Assembly (NCBI RefSeq): GCF_024199795.1
Contig: NZ_JANADK010000001.1
Coordinates: 3,472,001 to 3,536,000 of the forward strand
Source: Bradyrhizobium sp. CCGB01
GTDB taxonomy: Bacteria; Pseudomonadota; Alphaproteobacteria; Rhizobiales; Xanthobacteraceae
Direction of reading: 5' to 3'
Length of the DNA stretch: 64,000 nt
The translations under genes were made by a program, and so were the position numbers. Below, piece by piece: positions 1 to 10,365 of this stretch (positions are counted from its first letter, which is position 1; every line of letters starts with the position of its first letter). The notes beneath the pieces are model-generated. The model worked only from the letters and a program-made list of their open reading frames with translations, ran no database searches and was not told where the DNA came from.

Positions 1-1
1 C

Positions 2-1435
2 GGCGTCGGCGGCATCGGTTTCGACGCCACCTGTTCGCTGGTCGTCCTCGACCGGCAAGGTGAACCCGTCACCGTCAGCGCCTCCGGCGACAAGCAGCGC
101 AACGTCATCGTCTGGATGGACCACCGTGCCACGGCCGAGGCGCGGCTGATCAACGAGACCGGTGATGCTGTGCTGCGCTATGTCGGCGGCTCGATCTCGC
201 CCGAGATGGAGATGCCGAAACTGCTATGGCTGAAGCGGCACATGCGTGCGAGCTTCGATGACGCCGGTCATTTCTTCGATCTGGCAGATTATCTGACCTG
301 GCGTGCGACCGGCTCGCTCCAGCGCTCCACCTGCACGGTCACCTGCAAATGGAACTACCTCGCGCATGACGGCGGCGGCTGGAGCGCGCCGTTCTTCCAG
401 CGCATTGGCCTGTCCGACTTCGTCGCCGAGAAATACGGCCGCATCGGAACCGAGATCGTCGCGCCGGGCACGCGGCTCAGTGCCGGCCTCACCCGTGCAG
501 CGGCGGCCGAGCTCGGCCTGTCACCGGGTACACCGGTGGGCGCGTCCCTGATCGATGCGCATGCCGGCGGCATCGGCGCGATCGGCGGTCGCGACGGATC
601 GGACGGCGCAACCGATGTTTCCGATCGCCTCGCCTACATCATGGGGACGTCGGCCTGCATCATGGCGACGACGAAGGAGCCGTGCTTCGTGCCGGGCGTG
701 TGGGGCCCATATTATTCCGGCATGGTGCCGGATGTCTGGCTCAACGAGGGTGGCCAGTCCGCCGCCGGCGCCGCGATCGATCATCTGCTCAAGTCGCATC
801 CGGGCCATGCCGAAGCGAACGCGGCGGCGCGCAGCGAGGGCGTCGACCTCATCGAGTACCTCGAGCGCCGCATCATCGCGCGCGCCGGTAACGCCAGCCG
901 TGCCGCGCTGCTCGCCCGCGACGTCCATGTGCTTCCCGAATTCATCGGCAACCGCTCGCCTTACGCCGATCCTGACACCCGCGCGGTGATCGCGGGCCTC
1001 GATCTCGACACCGACGTCAGTTCGATGGAGCGGCTGTTCGTCGCCGGCCTCTGCGGTCTCGCCTATGGGCTCGCCGAGGTGATCGAGGCCTTTGCCGCGC
1101 ATGGCGTCCATTCCAGCATCATGATCATGGGCGGCGGCGCCAGCCGAAGCCCGCTGGTGCGGCAGATCATGGCGGACACCACGGGTCTCACAGTCGCGCT
1201 GCCGCAAACGAAAGAACCCGTGTTGCTGGGCGCCGCGATGCTTGGCGCGGTGGCCGGCGGCGCCTATGCCTCGATCGGCGAGACCATGGCAAAGATGTCC
1301 GCGCTGGGACGGAAGAGCGAGCCGACCGCGCCGGACATGGCCGCGTTTCATGTTCGCAAGCGCAACGTGTACAGGCTGCTGCGCGATGTCGATCGCGGCA
1401 GCCGAGCGGCGATGCGCGACGTCGCCGGAGGTTGA
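2..1435 (+). CDS. FGGY-family pentulose kinase (5' end outside window)
   Basis: ATP-dependent kinase of the FGGY family, probably acting on a ketopentose such as ribulose; the exact sugar cannot be read from the sequence. The open frame enters from the left edge. The first residues (GVGGIGFDATCSLVVLD) match the N-terminal ATPase-fold core of ribulokinase-like FGGY proteins, followed by RNVIVWMDHRA with the usual sugar-contacting region. The C-terminal glycine-rich MIMGGGASRSPL stretch and the PVLLGAAMLGAVAGG segment are the second FGGY signature area. Only a few dozen N-terminal residues appear to be missing. The stop is a few bases before the PfkB kinase start, so the two kinases are likely one operon with a transporter or dehydrogenase lying upstream of the window. 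Family call is firm; substrate is inferred. Confidence 0.88.
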   Translation, partial: GVGGIGFDATCSLVVLDRQGEPVTVSASGDKQRNVIVWMDHRATAEARLINETGDAVLRYVGGSISPEMEMPKLLWLKRHMRASFDDAGHFFDLADYLTWRATGSLQRSTCTVTCKWNYLAHDGGGWSAPFFQRIGLSDFVAEKYGRIGTEIVAPGTRLSAGLTRAAAAELGLSPGTPVGASLIDAHAGGIGAIGGRDGSDGATDVSDRLAYIMGTSACIMATTKEPCFVPGVWGPYYSGMVPDVWLNEGGQSAAGAAIDHLLKSHPGHAEANAAARSEGVDLIEYLERRIIARAGNASRAALLARDVHVLPEFIGNRSPYADPDTRAVIAGLDLDTDVSSMERLFVAGLCGLAYGLAEVIEAFAAHGVHSSIMIMGGGASRSPLVRQIMADTTGLTVALPQTKEPVLLGAAMLGAVAGGAYASIGETMAKMSALGRKSEPTAPDMAAFHVRKRNVYRLLRDVDRGSRAAMRDVAGG

Positions 1436-1440
1436 AACGA

Positions 1441-2376
1441 ATGCTGATATCTTGCGGCGATGCGCTGATCGATTTCGTGCCGACGCGGAACGCCGACGGG
1501 CGCGAAGCGGTGATGCCGGCGGTCGGCGGCTCCTGCCTCAACGTCGCGATCGGCATGGCGCGGCTGGGCGCGCCGACCGGTTTTGTCGGCGGCATCTCGA
1601 CCGATCTGTTCGGGCGCATGATCGCGGATCACGCCGCCGCATCGCATGTCGAGCTCGGCCTAGCCACCCGCAGTGATCACCAGACCACGCTTGCCTTCGT
1701 CCGCATCGTCGCGGGCGAGTCGCATTATGCCTTCTATGACGCCGAGACCGCGACGCGAAACTGGACCTATCGGCGCGGCACTATTCCATTCGCGAATGTC
1801 GAAGCCGTTCATGTCGGTTCGACCACCCTGGTCAACGACCAGGGCGCGGCCGAGACGAAGGCGTTGATTACGGACGCGCGGGCCGCATCGACGATCTCCT
1901 TCGATCCGAACTGCCGGCCCAATCTGGTCCAAGACAAGCCGGCTTATCTGGCGCGGATCGCCGGGTTCGCTGCCAGCGCCGATCTCATCAAGATGTCGGA
2001 TGTGGACTTCGCTTATCTCTTCGGCGATGAGCCTTATCAGCAACGCGCGAAAGCGCTGCTCGGGCAGGGCGCGAGTCTCGTCGTCATCACCCGCGGCAAC
2101 CATGGCGCCGTCGCCTGGCATGCGGGCGCAGGGCAGATCGAAGTCACCGCGCCGGAGGTGGAAGTTGCCGACACCATCGGCGCCGGTGACAGTTTTCAGG
2201 CGGCGCTGCTATTCGCCCTGTACAAGCAGGGCCGCATCGCCCGGCAAGCACTGAAGGATATCACGGCCGACGAACTCCGCCGCGCGCTGTCCTTTGCTGC
2301 CAACTGCGCCGGCCTGACTTGCACCCGCCCGGGCGCCGATCCGCCCTGGAGCCACGAGATCAGTTCGAGCCTGTAG
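1441..2376 (+). CDS. PfkB-family carbohydrate kinase (fructokinase-like)
   Basis: Ribokinase/PfkB-fold sugar kinase of 311 residues, most like bacterial fructokinases. The N-terminus (ISCGDALIDFVP) and the GGSCLNVAIGMARLG segment form the sugar-binding signature. Near the C-terminus DTIGAGDSFQAALLFAL carries the anion hole GAGD and the catalytic Asp typical of PfkB signature 2. The ATG at 1441 was chosen because GGAGG lies about ten bases upstream; a TTG at 1432 in the same frame would overlap the preceding stop but sits directly on that Shine-Dalgarno. It follows the FGGY kinase at once and probably phosphorylates the product of a linked polyol or ketose pathway. It converges on the LysR gene with a 7 bp gap. 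The exact substrate is unproven. Confidence 0.88.
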   Translation: MLISCGDALIDFVPTRNADGREAVMPAVGGSCLNVAIGMARLGAPTGFVGGISTDLFGRMIADHAAASHVELGLATRSDHQTTLAFVRIVAGESHYAFYDAETATRNWTYRRGTIPFANVEAVHVGSTTLVNDQGAAETKALITDARAASTISFDPNCRPNLVQDKPAYLARIAGFAASADLIKMSDVDFAYLFGDEPYQQRAKALLGQGASLVVITRGNHGAVAWHAGAGQIEVTAPEVEVADTIGAGDSFQAALLFALYKQGRIARQALKDITADELRRALSFAANCAGLTCTRPGADPPWSHEISSSL

Positions 2377-2383
2377 CGCCGCC

Positions 2384-3271
2384 TCACATCCGTGCAACGG
2401 CCTTCTCGGCGCATTTGATGAAGGTTCCGATCAGTGGGCTCTGGGAATCCCGCCGCCAGCAGACCGCGATGTCGAGCGAGTCGGTGGCGTCGCGCAGCGG
2501 CCTGAACGCGATGCCGCGCGGCGCGCCGAGCTGTGCGCAGGCCGGCAGGATGGCGAGGCCTTCGCCCGCGAGAACGAGGCTCATCGCCGAATGCACCGTC
2601 TCCACCCGGCTCGCGATCGGCATCACCACCTGGTGCCGGCGCAGCAGGGGGACCACGGCGGACGATGCGGGGCCATGGTCCGGATGAGGGAGCGCGATCA
2701 GCGGGCGGCCGTGCAACCGGGCCATCGGCACGGAGCTCAGGCGGGCGAGTGGCGAGCGGATCGGCATGGCGAGCATGAAGCGCTGCGCACCGATCCGCGC
2801 CACCTGGATCTCGGGATGGTTGATGGCCGGCATGCACAGCGCGACCGTGACGCTGCGATCGAGCACCCGGGCCTCGCGTGTCGAGGCGCTGAGCTCGGCG
2901 AATTCGAGGTCGACGCCGGGAACCGAGCGGCGCAGCTCGGGGATGAGGCGCGGCAGTATCGCATTCGCCAGCACGAACATGTAGCCGACCGAGATCCGGC
3001 CGCGGCTCCCGGCCGCAACCGCGCGCGCGGCTTCGATGCCGTCGGCCGCCAGCGCCAGCGCCTCGCCCGCGCGCGCCAGCAGGGCCTGGCCCGCCTCGGT
3101 CAGGTCCATGCCGCGCGTGCCGCGGCGGAACAGCGGGGCGCCGACCTCGGCTTCGAGCTTGCGGATCTGCACCGAGAGCGGCGGTTGCGCCATGCGCAAG
3201 CGCTCGGCGGCCTTGCCGACGCTGCGCGCCTCGGCGACGGCGACGAAGTAGCGAAGCCGGCGAAGATCCAT
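2384..3271 (-). CDS. LysR-family transcriptional regulator
   Basis: DNA-binding regulator of about 295 residues. The N-terminal winged helix-turn-helix is clear: MDLRRLRYFVAVAEARSV, then AAERLRMAQPPLSVQIRKLE and GAPLFRRGTRGMDLTEAG. The rest is a LysR effector-binding domain. The long open frame continues upstream, but the LysR start is unmistakable at 3271; an ATG two codons earlier (3277) is an alternative. It diverges from the amidase/ABC importer genes, so it probably controls them in response to a substrate of that pathway. A dyad with T-N11-A spacing at 3275-3291 and a second half-like copy at 3301-3312 lie at its 5' end, consistent with autoregulation plus control of the amidase promoter. 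Confidence 0.9.
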   Translation of the reverse strand: MDLRRLRYFVAVAEARSVGKAAERLRMAQPPLSVQIRKLEAEVGAPLFRRGTRGMDLTEAGQALLARAGEALALAADGIEAARAVAAGSRGRISVGYMFVLANAILPRLIPELRRSVPGVDLEFAELSASTREARVLDRSVTVALCMPAINHPEIQVARIGAQRFMLAMPIRSPLARLSSVPMARLHGRPLIALPHPDHGPASSAVVPLLRRHQVVMPIASRVETVHSAMSLVLAGEGLAILPACAQLGAPRGIAFRPLRDATDSLDIAVCWRRDSQSPLIGTFIKCAEKAVARM

Positions 3272-3274
3272 TGG

Positions 3275-3312
3275 CATACCGAAAACGTATGGGTTGCTCG
3301 CGAAAATCGTAT
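3275..3312. promoter_or_regulatory. Putative LysR operator region
   Basis: The inverted repeat CATAC-N7-GTATG (3275-3291) contains the T-N11-A spacing of LysR boxes. A related direct repeat follows: CGAAAACGTAT at 3280-3290 and CGAAAATCGTAT at 3301-3312, about 21 bp apart, close to two helical turns. The sites sit between the divergent LysR gene and the amidase. The motifs are seen directly; binding by this LysR protein is inferred. Confidence 0.45.
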
Positions 3313-3395
3313 TGGACGGCGAGTTAACAAAACTGTCATTCTCGCTGTCAATGTCTTTGGGCCAACGGCGGCCCGCTTCGGAGCGTGATGTGACG

Positions 3396-4817
3396 ATGAA
3401 CGGCGATCCCTGCCTGCTGTCCGCAACCGAGCTGCGCGGCCTCGTCGCGCAGAAGCGGATTTCTCCCGTCGAGGTCGTCAGCGCCGTGCTCGCCCGAGCC
3501 GAGGCGCTCCAGGGCGAATTGAACTGCTTCATCACCCTGTGTGGCGACGAGGCGATGGCAGAGGCGCGCGCGGCAGAGCGCAAGGTGATGGCCGGCGAGC
3601 CGCTCGGTCTGCTGCACGGGCTTCCCGTTACGGTCAAGGATATCGTCAACACCAGGGGCGTGAAGACCACCTTCGGCGCCGTTCCCTACAAGGACAATGT
3701 CCCCATGGAGGATGCCGTCGCAGTTGCAAGGCTGCGCGCGGAAGGTGCTATCCTGATCGGAAAGACCACGACGCCCGAGTTCGGCAGCAAATGCCTGACC
3801 GACTCGCCGCTGTTCGGTCGTACCCGCAACGCCTGGAGCGCGGAGCGTTCCTCCGGCGGCTCCAGCGGCGGCGCTGCGGTTGCCGTTGCGAGCGGCATTG
3901 CGCCGCTCGCGATTGCGACCGATGGCGGCGGCTCGACGCGAATTCCCGCCGCCTGCAACGGCGTGGTCGGGCTGAAGCAGAGCAACGGCGTGATCGCGCA
4001 CAGCCAGGCGCTCGATGCCTTCGGCAACCAGACCTATGTCACGCCGACGACGCGCACCGTCGCCGACACCGCGCTGATGATGCAGGCGATGGCCGGCGAG
4101 GATGCTTGCGATCCCTGGTCGATCGGCGTGCCCGTACCTGATTTCATCGAGACGGCCACGCCGCGCGGCGATCTGCGCGGGCAGAAGATCCTGTACTGCC
4201 TGTCGCCGCCCGGACGCCCGGTGTCTTCGGATGTCGCAGCCAGCTTCAAGGCGAGCCTCGACCGGCTCGCGAGCCTCGGTGCCGAGCTCGAAGAGTTCTC
4301 CGGCGAGGGGTTTGACATCGAGCCGATCTGGCGCGCCATCAACCACACGGTCTGGCGCACGCGCTTTGCAAAACTCGCGGCCGAGCACAAGGACGAGCTG
4401 AGCGAGGCCTTCCTCAAGCAGCTTGCGCTCGCCACCGAGGTCAGCGGCGTCGCCTATCAGGAGGCGATGTTCGCGCGCACCGCGCTGTTCCGTCGCGTGC
4501 AATCCCTGCTTGCGCGCGGGCACCTGTTGGCGATGCCGACCCTCACCCGCACCGCGCTGCCGATCGACCAGGACCTGTTCGGCACGATCGAGATCGACGG
4601 CAAGCACTTCGACAGCGTCCGGCCGCACTGGTTCCCCTGGACCATGCCGTTCAACATGACCGGACACCCCGCGATCAGTCTTCCCTGCGGCTTCGGCCGC
4701 GACGGCCTGCCGATCGCGCTTCAGCTCGTCGGCCGCTTCCGCACCGATGCGGACTTGCTGCGCGTCAGCGCGCTGTTCGAGGCCTCGCACGATCTCCTGT
4801 CCCGCTGGCCCGGCTGA
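3396..4817 (+). CDS. Amidase-signature family enzyme
   Basis: Amidase-signature hydrolase of 473 residues that cleaves a C-N amide bond; natural substrate unknown. The Ser-cisSer-Lys triad is visible: Lys81 in LPVTVKDIVNT, the cis-Ser in RSSGGSSGGAAVAVASG (about 156), and the nucleophile Ser180 in TDGGGSTRIPAACNG. No signal peptide is seen, so it is probably cytoplasmic. The start at 3396 places the protein at the usual family N-terminus; in-frame upstream codons extend to 3294 but lack homologous character. It is the first gene downstream of the divergent LysR regulator and lies 84 bp before the ABC permease genes, which suggests that an imported amide or peptide-like compound is hydrolysed by this enzyme. 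GatA is unlikely because GatB and GatC are not nearby. Confidence 0.88.
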   Translation: MNGDPCLLSATELRGLVAQKRISPVEVVSAVLARAEALQGELNCFITLCGDEAMAEARAAERKVMAGEPLGLLHGLPVTVKDIVNTRGVKTTFGAVPYKDNVPMEDAVAVARLRAEGAILIGKTTTPEFGSKCLTDSPLFGRTRNAWSAERSSGGSSGGAAVAVASGIAPLAIATDGGGSTRIPAACNGVVGLKQSNGVIAHSQALDAFGNQTYVTPTTRTVADTALMMQAMAGEDACDPWSIGVPVPDFIETATPRGDLRGQKILYCLSPPGRPVSSDVAASFKASLDRLASLGAELEEFSGEGFDIEPIWRAINHTVWRTRFAKLAAEHKDELSEAFLKQLALATEVSGVAYQEAMFARTALFRRVQSLLARGHLLAMPTLTRTALPIDQDLFGTIEIDGKHFDSVRPHWFPWTMPFNMTGHPAISLPCGFGRDGLPIALQLVGRFRTDADLLRVSALFEASHDLLSRWPG

Positions 4818-4901
4818 GGTGAGGCACATGCCGCAAAGGACTTGCCTCCGGCGCCCGGACATGTTGATCGTGCCGCGGGTAGGCCGTGAATTCGAGCGCG
4901 C

Positions 4902-5852
4902 ATGAGCGTATTTGTCCTCCGACGTCTGTTGACCTTGCTGGCGACGCTGGTCGGCGCCTCCGTGATCATTTTCCTGGTGCTGGATGCCTTGCCCGGCAAT
5001 GCCGCTCAGATGCTGATGGGCGCGGACGCCTCGGCCGATGCGGTGCGCGCGCTCACCGTCAAGCTCGGGCTCGACCAGCCGCTGGCGGTTCGCTATTTGC
5101 AATGGATCAAGGGCCTCCTCGTCGGCGACCTCGGCAACTCCTATGTCTACGGCACGCCGGTCGCCGGCCTGATCGCGGAGCGGCTGGTCCTGACCATTCC
5201 GCTCGCGATCATGTCGATGACGATCACGGTGACGCTGGCGCTCTCGGCCGGCATCTACACGGCCGCCAATCACAACAAGCTCGGCGATGTCGGCGTGATG
5301 TCGCTGACGCAAGTGGGTATCGCGCTGCCGAACTTCTGGTTCGCGATCCTCCTGGTCCTGCTGTTCTCGGTGCGGCTGCAATGGCTCTCCGCCGGCGGGT
5401 TTCCCGGCTGGGAGGACGGCATCTGGCTCGGCATCAAGTCGCTGCTGCTGCCGGCGATCTCGCTCGCCGTGGTGCAGGCCGCGATCCTCGCGCGCGTCAC
5501 GCGCTCGGCGGTCCTGGAAGTGCTGCGCGAAGACTTCGTCCGCACGGCGCGCGCGAAGGGGCTCGGCAAGCGCGAGGTGCTGTGGAGCCACGTGCTTCGC
5601 AACGCCATGATCCCCGTGATGACCGTGATGGGACTGCAATTCGCCAATCTTCTCGCCGGCACCATCGTGATCGAGAACGTGTTCTATCTGCCCGGCCTCG
5701 GCCGGCTGATCTTCCAGTCGATCGCCAACCGCGATCTGATCGTGGTGCGCAACTGCGTGATGCTGCTCGCCACCATGGTCGTCATCGTCAATTTCGTGGT
5801 CGACGTGCTCTATGCCTTCATCGATCCCCGCATCAAGGTCCACGATTTGTGA
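4902..5852 (+). CDS. ABC transporter permease, DppB/OppB type
   Basis: Inner-membrane permease of 316 residues from the peptide/opine/nickel uptake class. The N-terminal MSVFVLRRLLTLLATLVGAS membrane segment and the DALPGNAA loop are typical of DppB. About six transmembrane helices can be followed. The EAA loop that contacts the ATPases reads DFVRTARAKGLGKREVLWSHVLRNAMIP, with the conserved A-R-A-K-G-L. The C-terminus (YAFIDPRIK) is the normal family ending. Its stop overlaps the next permease start by four bases (GTGA), indicating translational coupling. With the next three genes and the binding protein it forms a complete importer, likely for a small peptide or amide given the flanking amidases. 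Confidence 0.92.
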   Translation: MSVFVLRRLLTLLATLVGASVIIFLVLDALPGNAAQMLMGADASADAVRALTVKLGLDQPLAVRYLQWIKGLLVGDLGNSYVYGTPVAGLIAERLVLTIPLAIMSMTITVTLALSAGIYTAANHNKLGDVGVMSLTQVGIALPNFWFAILLVLLFSVRLQWLSAGGFPGWEDGIWLGIKSLLLPAISLAVVQAAILARVTRSAVLEVLREDFVRTARAKGLGKREVLWSHVLRNAMIPVMTVMGLQFANLLAGTIVIENVFYLPGLGRLIFQSIANRDLIVVRNCVMLLATMVVIVNFVVDVLYAFIDPRIKVHDL

Positions 5853-6742
5853 GCGCGCCACTGACCACTTCGGTTGACGCCCCGGGTGCAGCGCGCCGCG
5901 TGCCGGCCCGCACCTTCTGGGGCCGCGCGCTGCGTCACCGCAGCTTTGTGCTCGGCGGGGCGTTGAGCCTGCTGGTGCTCGCCTCGGCGCTGCTCTCGCT
6001 GGTGTGGACGCCGTATTCGCCTTACGAGATCGACATCGCCTCGAAGCTCCGGCCGCCGTCGGCGGCGCACTGGCTCGGCACCGATTCCTTCGGACGCGAC
6101 ATCGTCTCGCTGCTGCTCGCGGGCGCGCGCTCGACCATTCTGGTCGGCATCATCGCCGTGAGCATCGGTCTCACCTTCGGTGTCTGCCTTGGCCTGGTCG
6201 CGTCGGCGAAACGCGGCTGGACCGAAGAGATCATCATGCGCTTCTCCGATTTCACCTTCGCCTTTCCGGCTGTGCTGTCCGCGATCATGCTCGCCGCGGT
6301 CGTGGGGCCGGGCATGGTGACCTCGATCGTCGCGATCGGCATCTTCCAGATCCCGACGCTGACGCGGCTGACGCGCGGCTCGGCCAACGCGATCTGGGCG
6401 CGCGAATTCGTGCTGGCGGCGCGCGCCTCGGGGAAGGGCGCCTTCCGCATCACCATCGAGCATGTCCTGCCCAACATCCTGTCGATCCTGATCGTGCAGG
6501 TCACCATCCAGTTCGCGCTCGCCATTCTCGCGGAGGCCGCGCTGTCCTATCTCGGCCTCGGCACGCAGCCTCCGCAGCCGTCCTGGGGGCGCATGCTGAA
6601 CGATGCGCAGACGCTGCTGTTCCAGTCGCCGATGCTCGCGGTCTATCCGGGCGCGGCGATCGCGATCGCGGTGCTCGGGCTCAATCTGCTTGGCGACGGA
6701 TTGCGCGATCTGCTCGATCCGCGCCTGGCGCGGGAGCGGTGA
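5849..6742 (+). CDS. ABC transporter permease, DppC/OppC type
   Basis: Second membrane subunit of the importer, 297 residues. It starts at a GTG overlapping the DppB-type stop. After a short cytoplasmic N-terminus and a first membrane helix comes the DppC hallmark HWLGTDSFGRDIVSLLLAGAR. The EAA loop is FVLAARASGKGAFRITIEHVLPN, and the C-terminal PQPSWGRMLNDAQ plus the GDGLRDLLDPR ending are standard for the family. In many Dpp systems the LGTDxxGRD segment lies in the first periplasmic loop. The same frame stays open far upstream through the DppB-type gene, but the upstream residues do not resemble a permease, so the GTG start is preferred. Confidence 0.92.
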   Translation: MSAPLTTSVDAPGAARRVPARTFWGRALRHRSFVLGGALSLLVLASALLSLVWTPYSPYEIDIASKLRPPSAAHWLGTDSFGRDIVSLLLAGARSTILVGIIAVSIGLTFGVCLGLVASAKRGWTEEIIMRFSDFTFAFPAVLSAIMLAAVVGPGMVTSIVAIGIFQIPTLTRLTRGSANAIWAREFVLAARASGKGAFRITIEHVLPNILSILIVQVTIQFALAILAEAALSYLGLGTQPPQPSWGRMLNDAQTLLFQSPMLAVYPGAAIAIAVLGLNLLGDGLRDLLDPRLARER

Positions 6743-6744
6743 CG

Positions 6745-7754
6745 ATGGGCAAGCACTCAACCATGCCGCTGATCGAGGTCGCCAATCTCGGCGTGCGCCT
6801 CAACACCAGCCGCGGGCCGGCGCAGGCGGTGCGCGGCGTCAGTTTTGCGCTGAAGCGCGGCGAGACGCTTGGGCTCGTCGGCGAATCCGGCTGCGGCAAG
6901 TCGGTGACGGCGCTGTCGCTGATGGGGCTGCTGCCGGACAGCGCGGTCATCACCGGCAGCATCAAGCTGGACGGCAGCGAGCTCGCCGGGCTTTCCGATG
7001 CGGAATATTGCCGGCTGCGCGGCAACCGTATCAGCATGATCTTCCAGGAGCCGATGACCGCGCTCAATCCGATGCACACGATCGGCCACCAGGTTGCCGA
7101 GCCGCTGCGGCGTCACAAGAAATATTCCGCGGCGCAGGCGCGGCGTGAGGCGATCGCCTTGCTCGACCGCGTCGGACTGCCGGATCCGGCGAGGCGCATC
7201 GATGCCTATCCGCACCAGTTCTCCGGCGGTCAGCGCCAGCGCGTCACCATCGCCATGGCGCTTGCCTGCGAGCCCGACCTTCTGATCGCGGACGAGCCGA
7301 CCACCGCGCTGGACGTCACCATCCAGGGTCAGATCCTCGACCTCATCGCCGATCTCGTCGAGGAGCGCGGCATGTCGATGATCCTGATCTCGCACGATCT
7401 CGGCGTCATCGCCGAGAACGTGCAGCGCATGATGGTGATGTATGGCGGCACGGTCGTCGAGAGCGGACCGACCGACGAGGTGTTCCGCCGCATGGGTCAT
7501 CCCTACACGCAGGGCCTGTTCCGCGCCCGGCCGAAGCTCGGCGCCCGCAAGGGGACACGGCTGACGACGATCTCGGGCACGGTGCCCGAGCTCGCCGATT
7601 TGCCTTCCGGCTGTACCTTTGCCGATCGGTGTCCGCTCGTGATCGAGCCGTGTCGTGTCGCGCTTCCTCCGATGGTTGACGTCGGCCCCGGACATTTCGT
7701 TCGTTGCATCAGGACCGATGTCTCGATGGCCGAACGCGTCGGAGCGCTGCCCGC

Positions 7755-7758
<4 letters not shown>
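6745..7758 (+). CDS. ABC transporter ATP-binding protein, DppD/OppD type
   Basis: Cytoplasmic ATPase of 337 residues powering the peptide-type importer. Walker A is [18 protein letters not shown], the Q-loop is in [14 protein letters not shown], the signature is [17 protein letters not shown], Walker B is [12 protein letters not shown] and the switch His is in ILISHDLGV. The C-terminal oligopeptide-transporter extension contains [15 protein letters not shown], the cysteine-containing segment known to carry an iron-sulfur cluster in DppD/OppD proteins. The ATG lies two bases after the preceding permease stop. The gene ends in an ATGA overlap with the partner ATPase. Substrate is not determined by this subunit. 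Confidence 0.93.
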
Positions 7759-8759
<1,001 letters not shown>

Positions 8760-8813
8760 TCTCCAGAGCAGGATTGGCGTAGGCTGGGAAGCCAGCAGGC
8801 CGGGGAGTTACGC

Positions 8814-10307
8814 ATGTTGAGGAAACTATCGATCGTCGCATTTGCCGCTGCACTTGCGGTGGCGCCTTTGCCCGTGCTGGCGCAGAGCAAGAAGGACAGC
8901 GTCGTCATGGGCATGACGCTGGAGCCGCCGGGGCTCGATCCGACCAACGCGGCGGCCGCCGCGATCGCCGAGGTTACGCTCTACAACATCTATGAGACCC
9001 TGACCAAGATCAACGAGGACGGCTCCGTCTCGCCGCTGCTGGCCGAGAGCTGGACCGCATCGCCGGACCTGAAGTCCTACACGTTCAAGCTGCGCAAGGG
9101 CGTCAAATTCCAAAATGGCGAGCCGTTCGACTCCGCGGCAGTGAAGTTCTCGTTCGAGCGCAACGCCGCGCCGACCAGCACCAACAAGGACAAGAGCCTG
9201 TTCCAGGCGTTCGAGAAGGTCGAGGCGCCAGATGCCGACACGGTCGTGATCACCGTGAAATATTCCGAGCCGAACCTGCCCTTCCTGCTGGGGCAAGCGA
9301 GCGGCTCGATCGTCGAGCCGAAGAGCGCGGCGACCAACGTCACGCAGCCGGTCGGGACCGGGCCTTACCAGCTCGGCGCCTGGGCCAAGGGCTCGTCGAT
9401 CACGCTCAACAAATGGGCCGACTATCGCAGCGCCTCGGCGATCAAGCTTTCGAAGGTGACGATCCGCTTCATCTCCGATCCGGCCGCCCAGGCCGCGGCA
9501 CTGCTCTCGAACGACGTGGACGCATTCCCGCGCATCGCGACCCGCGTTGTCGCTCAATTCAAGTCTGATCCGCGCTTCACGGTGCTGATCGGCGGTTCCA
9601 GGGCCAAGACCATTGTCGCGATCAACGAGCGGAAGAAGCCGCTCGACGATGTCCGCGTCCGCCGCGCCATCCTCGCTGCGATCGATCGTAAGGCATTGAT
9701 CGACGGCGCCGTCGAAGGGTTCGGCACGCCGATCGGCAGCTTCTACACGCCGGGATCGCTGGGCTATGTCGACACCACAGGCATCAACCCCTACGATCCC
9801 GAAAAGGCCAAGAAGCTGCTTGCGGAGGCCGGCGTCACCACGCCGCTCGAGCTGTCGCTGAAGCTGCCGCCGCCGCCCTATGCGCGGCAGGGCGGTGAGA
9901 TCGTCGCGGCCCAGCTCGCCAAGGTCGGCATCGTCGCCAAGATCGAGAACGTCGAATGGGCGCAGTGGCTGTCGCAAGTGTTCGCCGGCAATGGGCCGCA
10001 CAATTTCGACCTCACCATCGTCAGCCATGTCGAGCCGTTCGACCTCGTCAAGATCACCGAGCCCGACTACTATCTCGGCTACAACAACGAGGCCTTCAAC
10101 GCGCTCTACAAGCAGATCGTGTCGACGCCGGACGAAGCCGCGCGCGCCAAACTGCTCGGCGACGCCCAGCGCATGCTGGCGACCGACGCCGTCTCCGCCT
10201 ACCTGTTCCAGCCGCAATGGCCGACTGTCATCAACAAGAAGCTGAAGGGCGTCTGGAAGGAAGTCCCGCAGTTCGAGAACGATTTCTCGACCTGGTATTG
10301 GGAGTAG
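8814..10307 (+). CDS. ABC transporter substrate-binding protein, SBP family 5
   Basis: Periplasmic solute-binding protein of 497 residues (DppA/OppA class, SBP_bac_5). A standard signal peptide is visible: basic MLRK, a hydrophobic core, and cleavage after PVLAQ. The mature protein opens with VVMGMTLEPPGLDPTNAAAA, followed by VTLYNIYETLTKINEDGSVSPLLAESW, the conserved family 5 segment. A Shine-Dalgarno GGGGAG is 8-10 bases before the ATG. The gene follows the four transporter genes after 54 bp and should deliver the substrate to them. The ligand is unknown; flanking amidases suggest peptides, amides or related N-acyl compounds. A strong stem-loop follows about 34 bp after the stop. Confidence 0.93.
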   Translation: MLRKLSIVAFAAALAVAPLPVLAQSKKDSVVMGMTLEPPGLDPTNAAAAAIAEVTLYNIYETLTKINEDGSVSPLLAESWTASPDLKSYTFKLRKGVKFQNGEPFDSAAVKFSFERNAAPTSTNKDKSLFQAFEKVEAPDADTVVITVKYSEPNLPFLLGQASGSIVEPKSAATNVTQPVGTGPYQLGAWAKGSSITLNKWADYRSASAIKLSKVTIRFISDPAAQAAALLSNDVDAFPRIATRVVAQFKSDPRFTVLIGGSRAKTIVAINERKKPLDDVRVRRAILAAIDRKALIDGAVEGFGTPIGSFYTPGSLGYVDTTGINPYDPEKAKKLLAEAGVTTPLELSLKLPPPPYARQGGEIVAAQLAKVGIVAKIENVEWAQWLSQVFAGNGPHNFDLTIVSHVEPFDLVKITEPDYYLGYNNEAFNALYKQIVSTPDEAARAKLLGDAQRMLATDAVSAYLFQPQWPTVINKKLKGVWKEVPQFENDFSTWYWE

Positions 10308-10340
10308 GGGCTGCTCGATCAAGTCGAGATACCTTCCTGT

Positions 10341-10365
10341 CCACCTCTCCCAACGGGAGAGGTGG
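10341..10365 (+). terminator. Stem-loop after importer operon
   Basis: Perfect 11 bp inverted repeat CCACCTCTCCC-AAC-GGGAGAGGTGG with a 3-nt loop, 34 bp after the binding-protein stop. There is no U-run behind it (an A-rich stretch on this strand follows), so it may be a terminator, an mRNA-stabilising hairpin or one copy of a common intergenic palindrome. The stem is seen directly; function is inferred. Confidence 0.6.

Noticed and set aside
3348..5861. 837-codon minus-strand frame across the amidase and DppB-type genes
   Set aside because: Composition is His/Gln/Arg/Asp-rich shadow sequence; both plus-strand genes show full family motifs.
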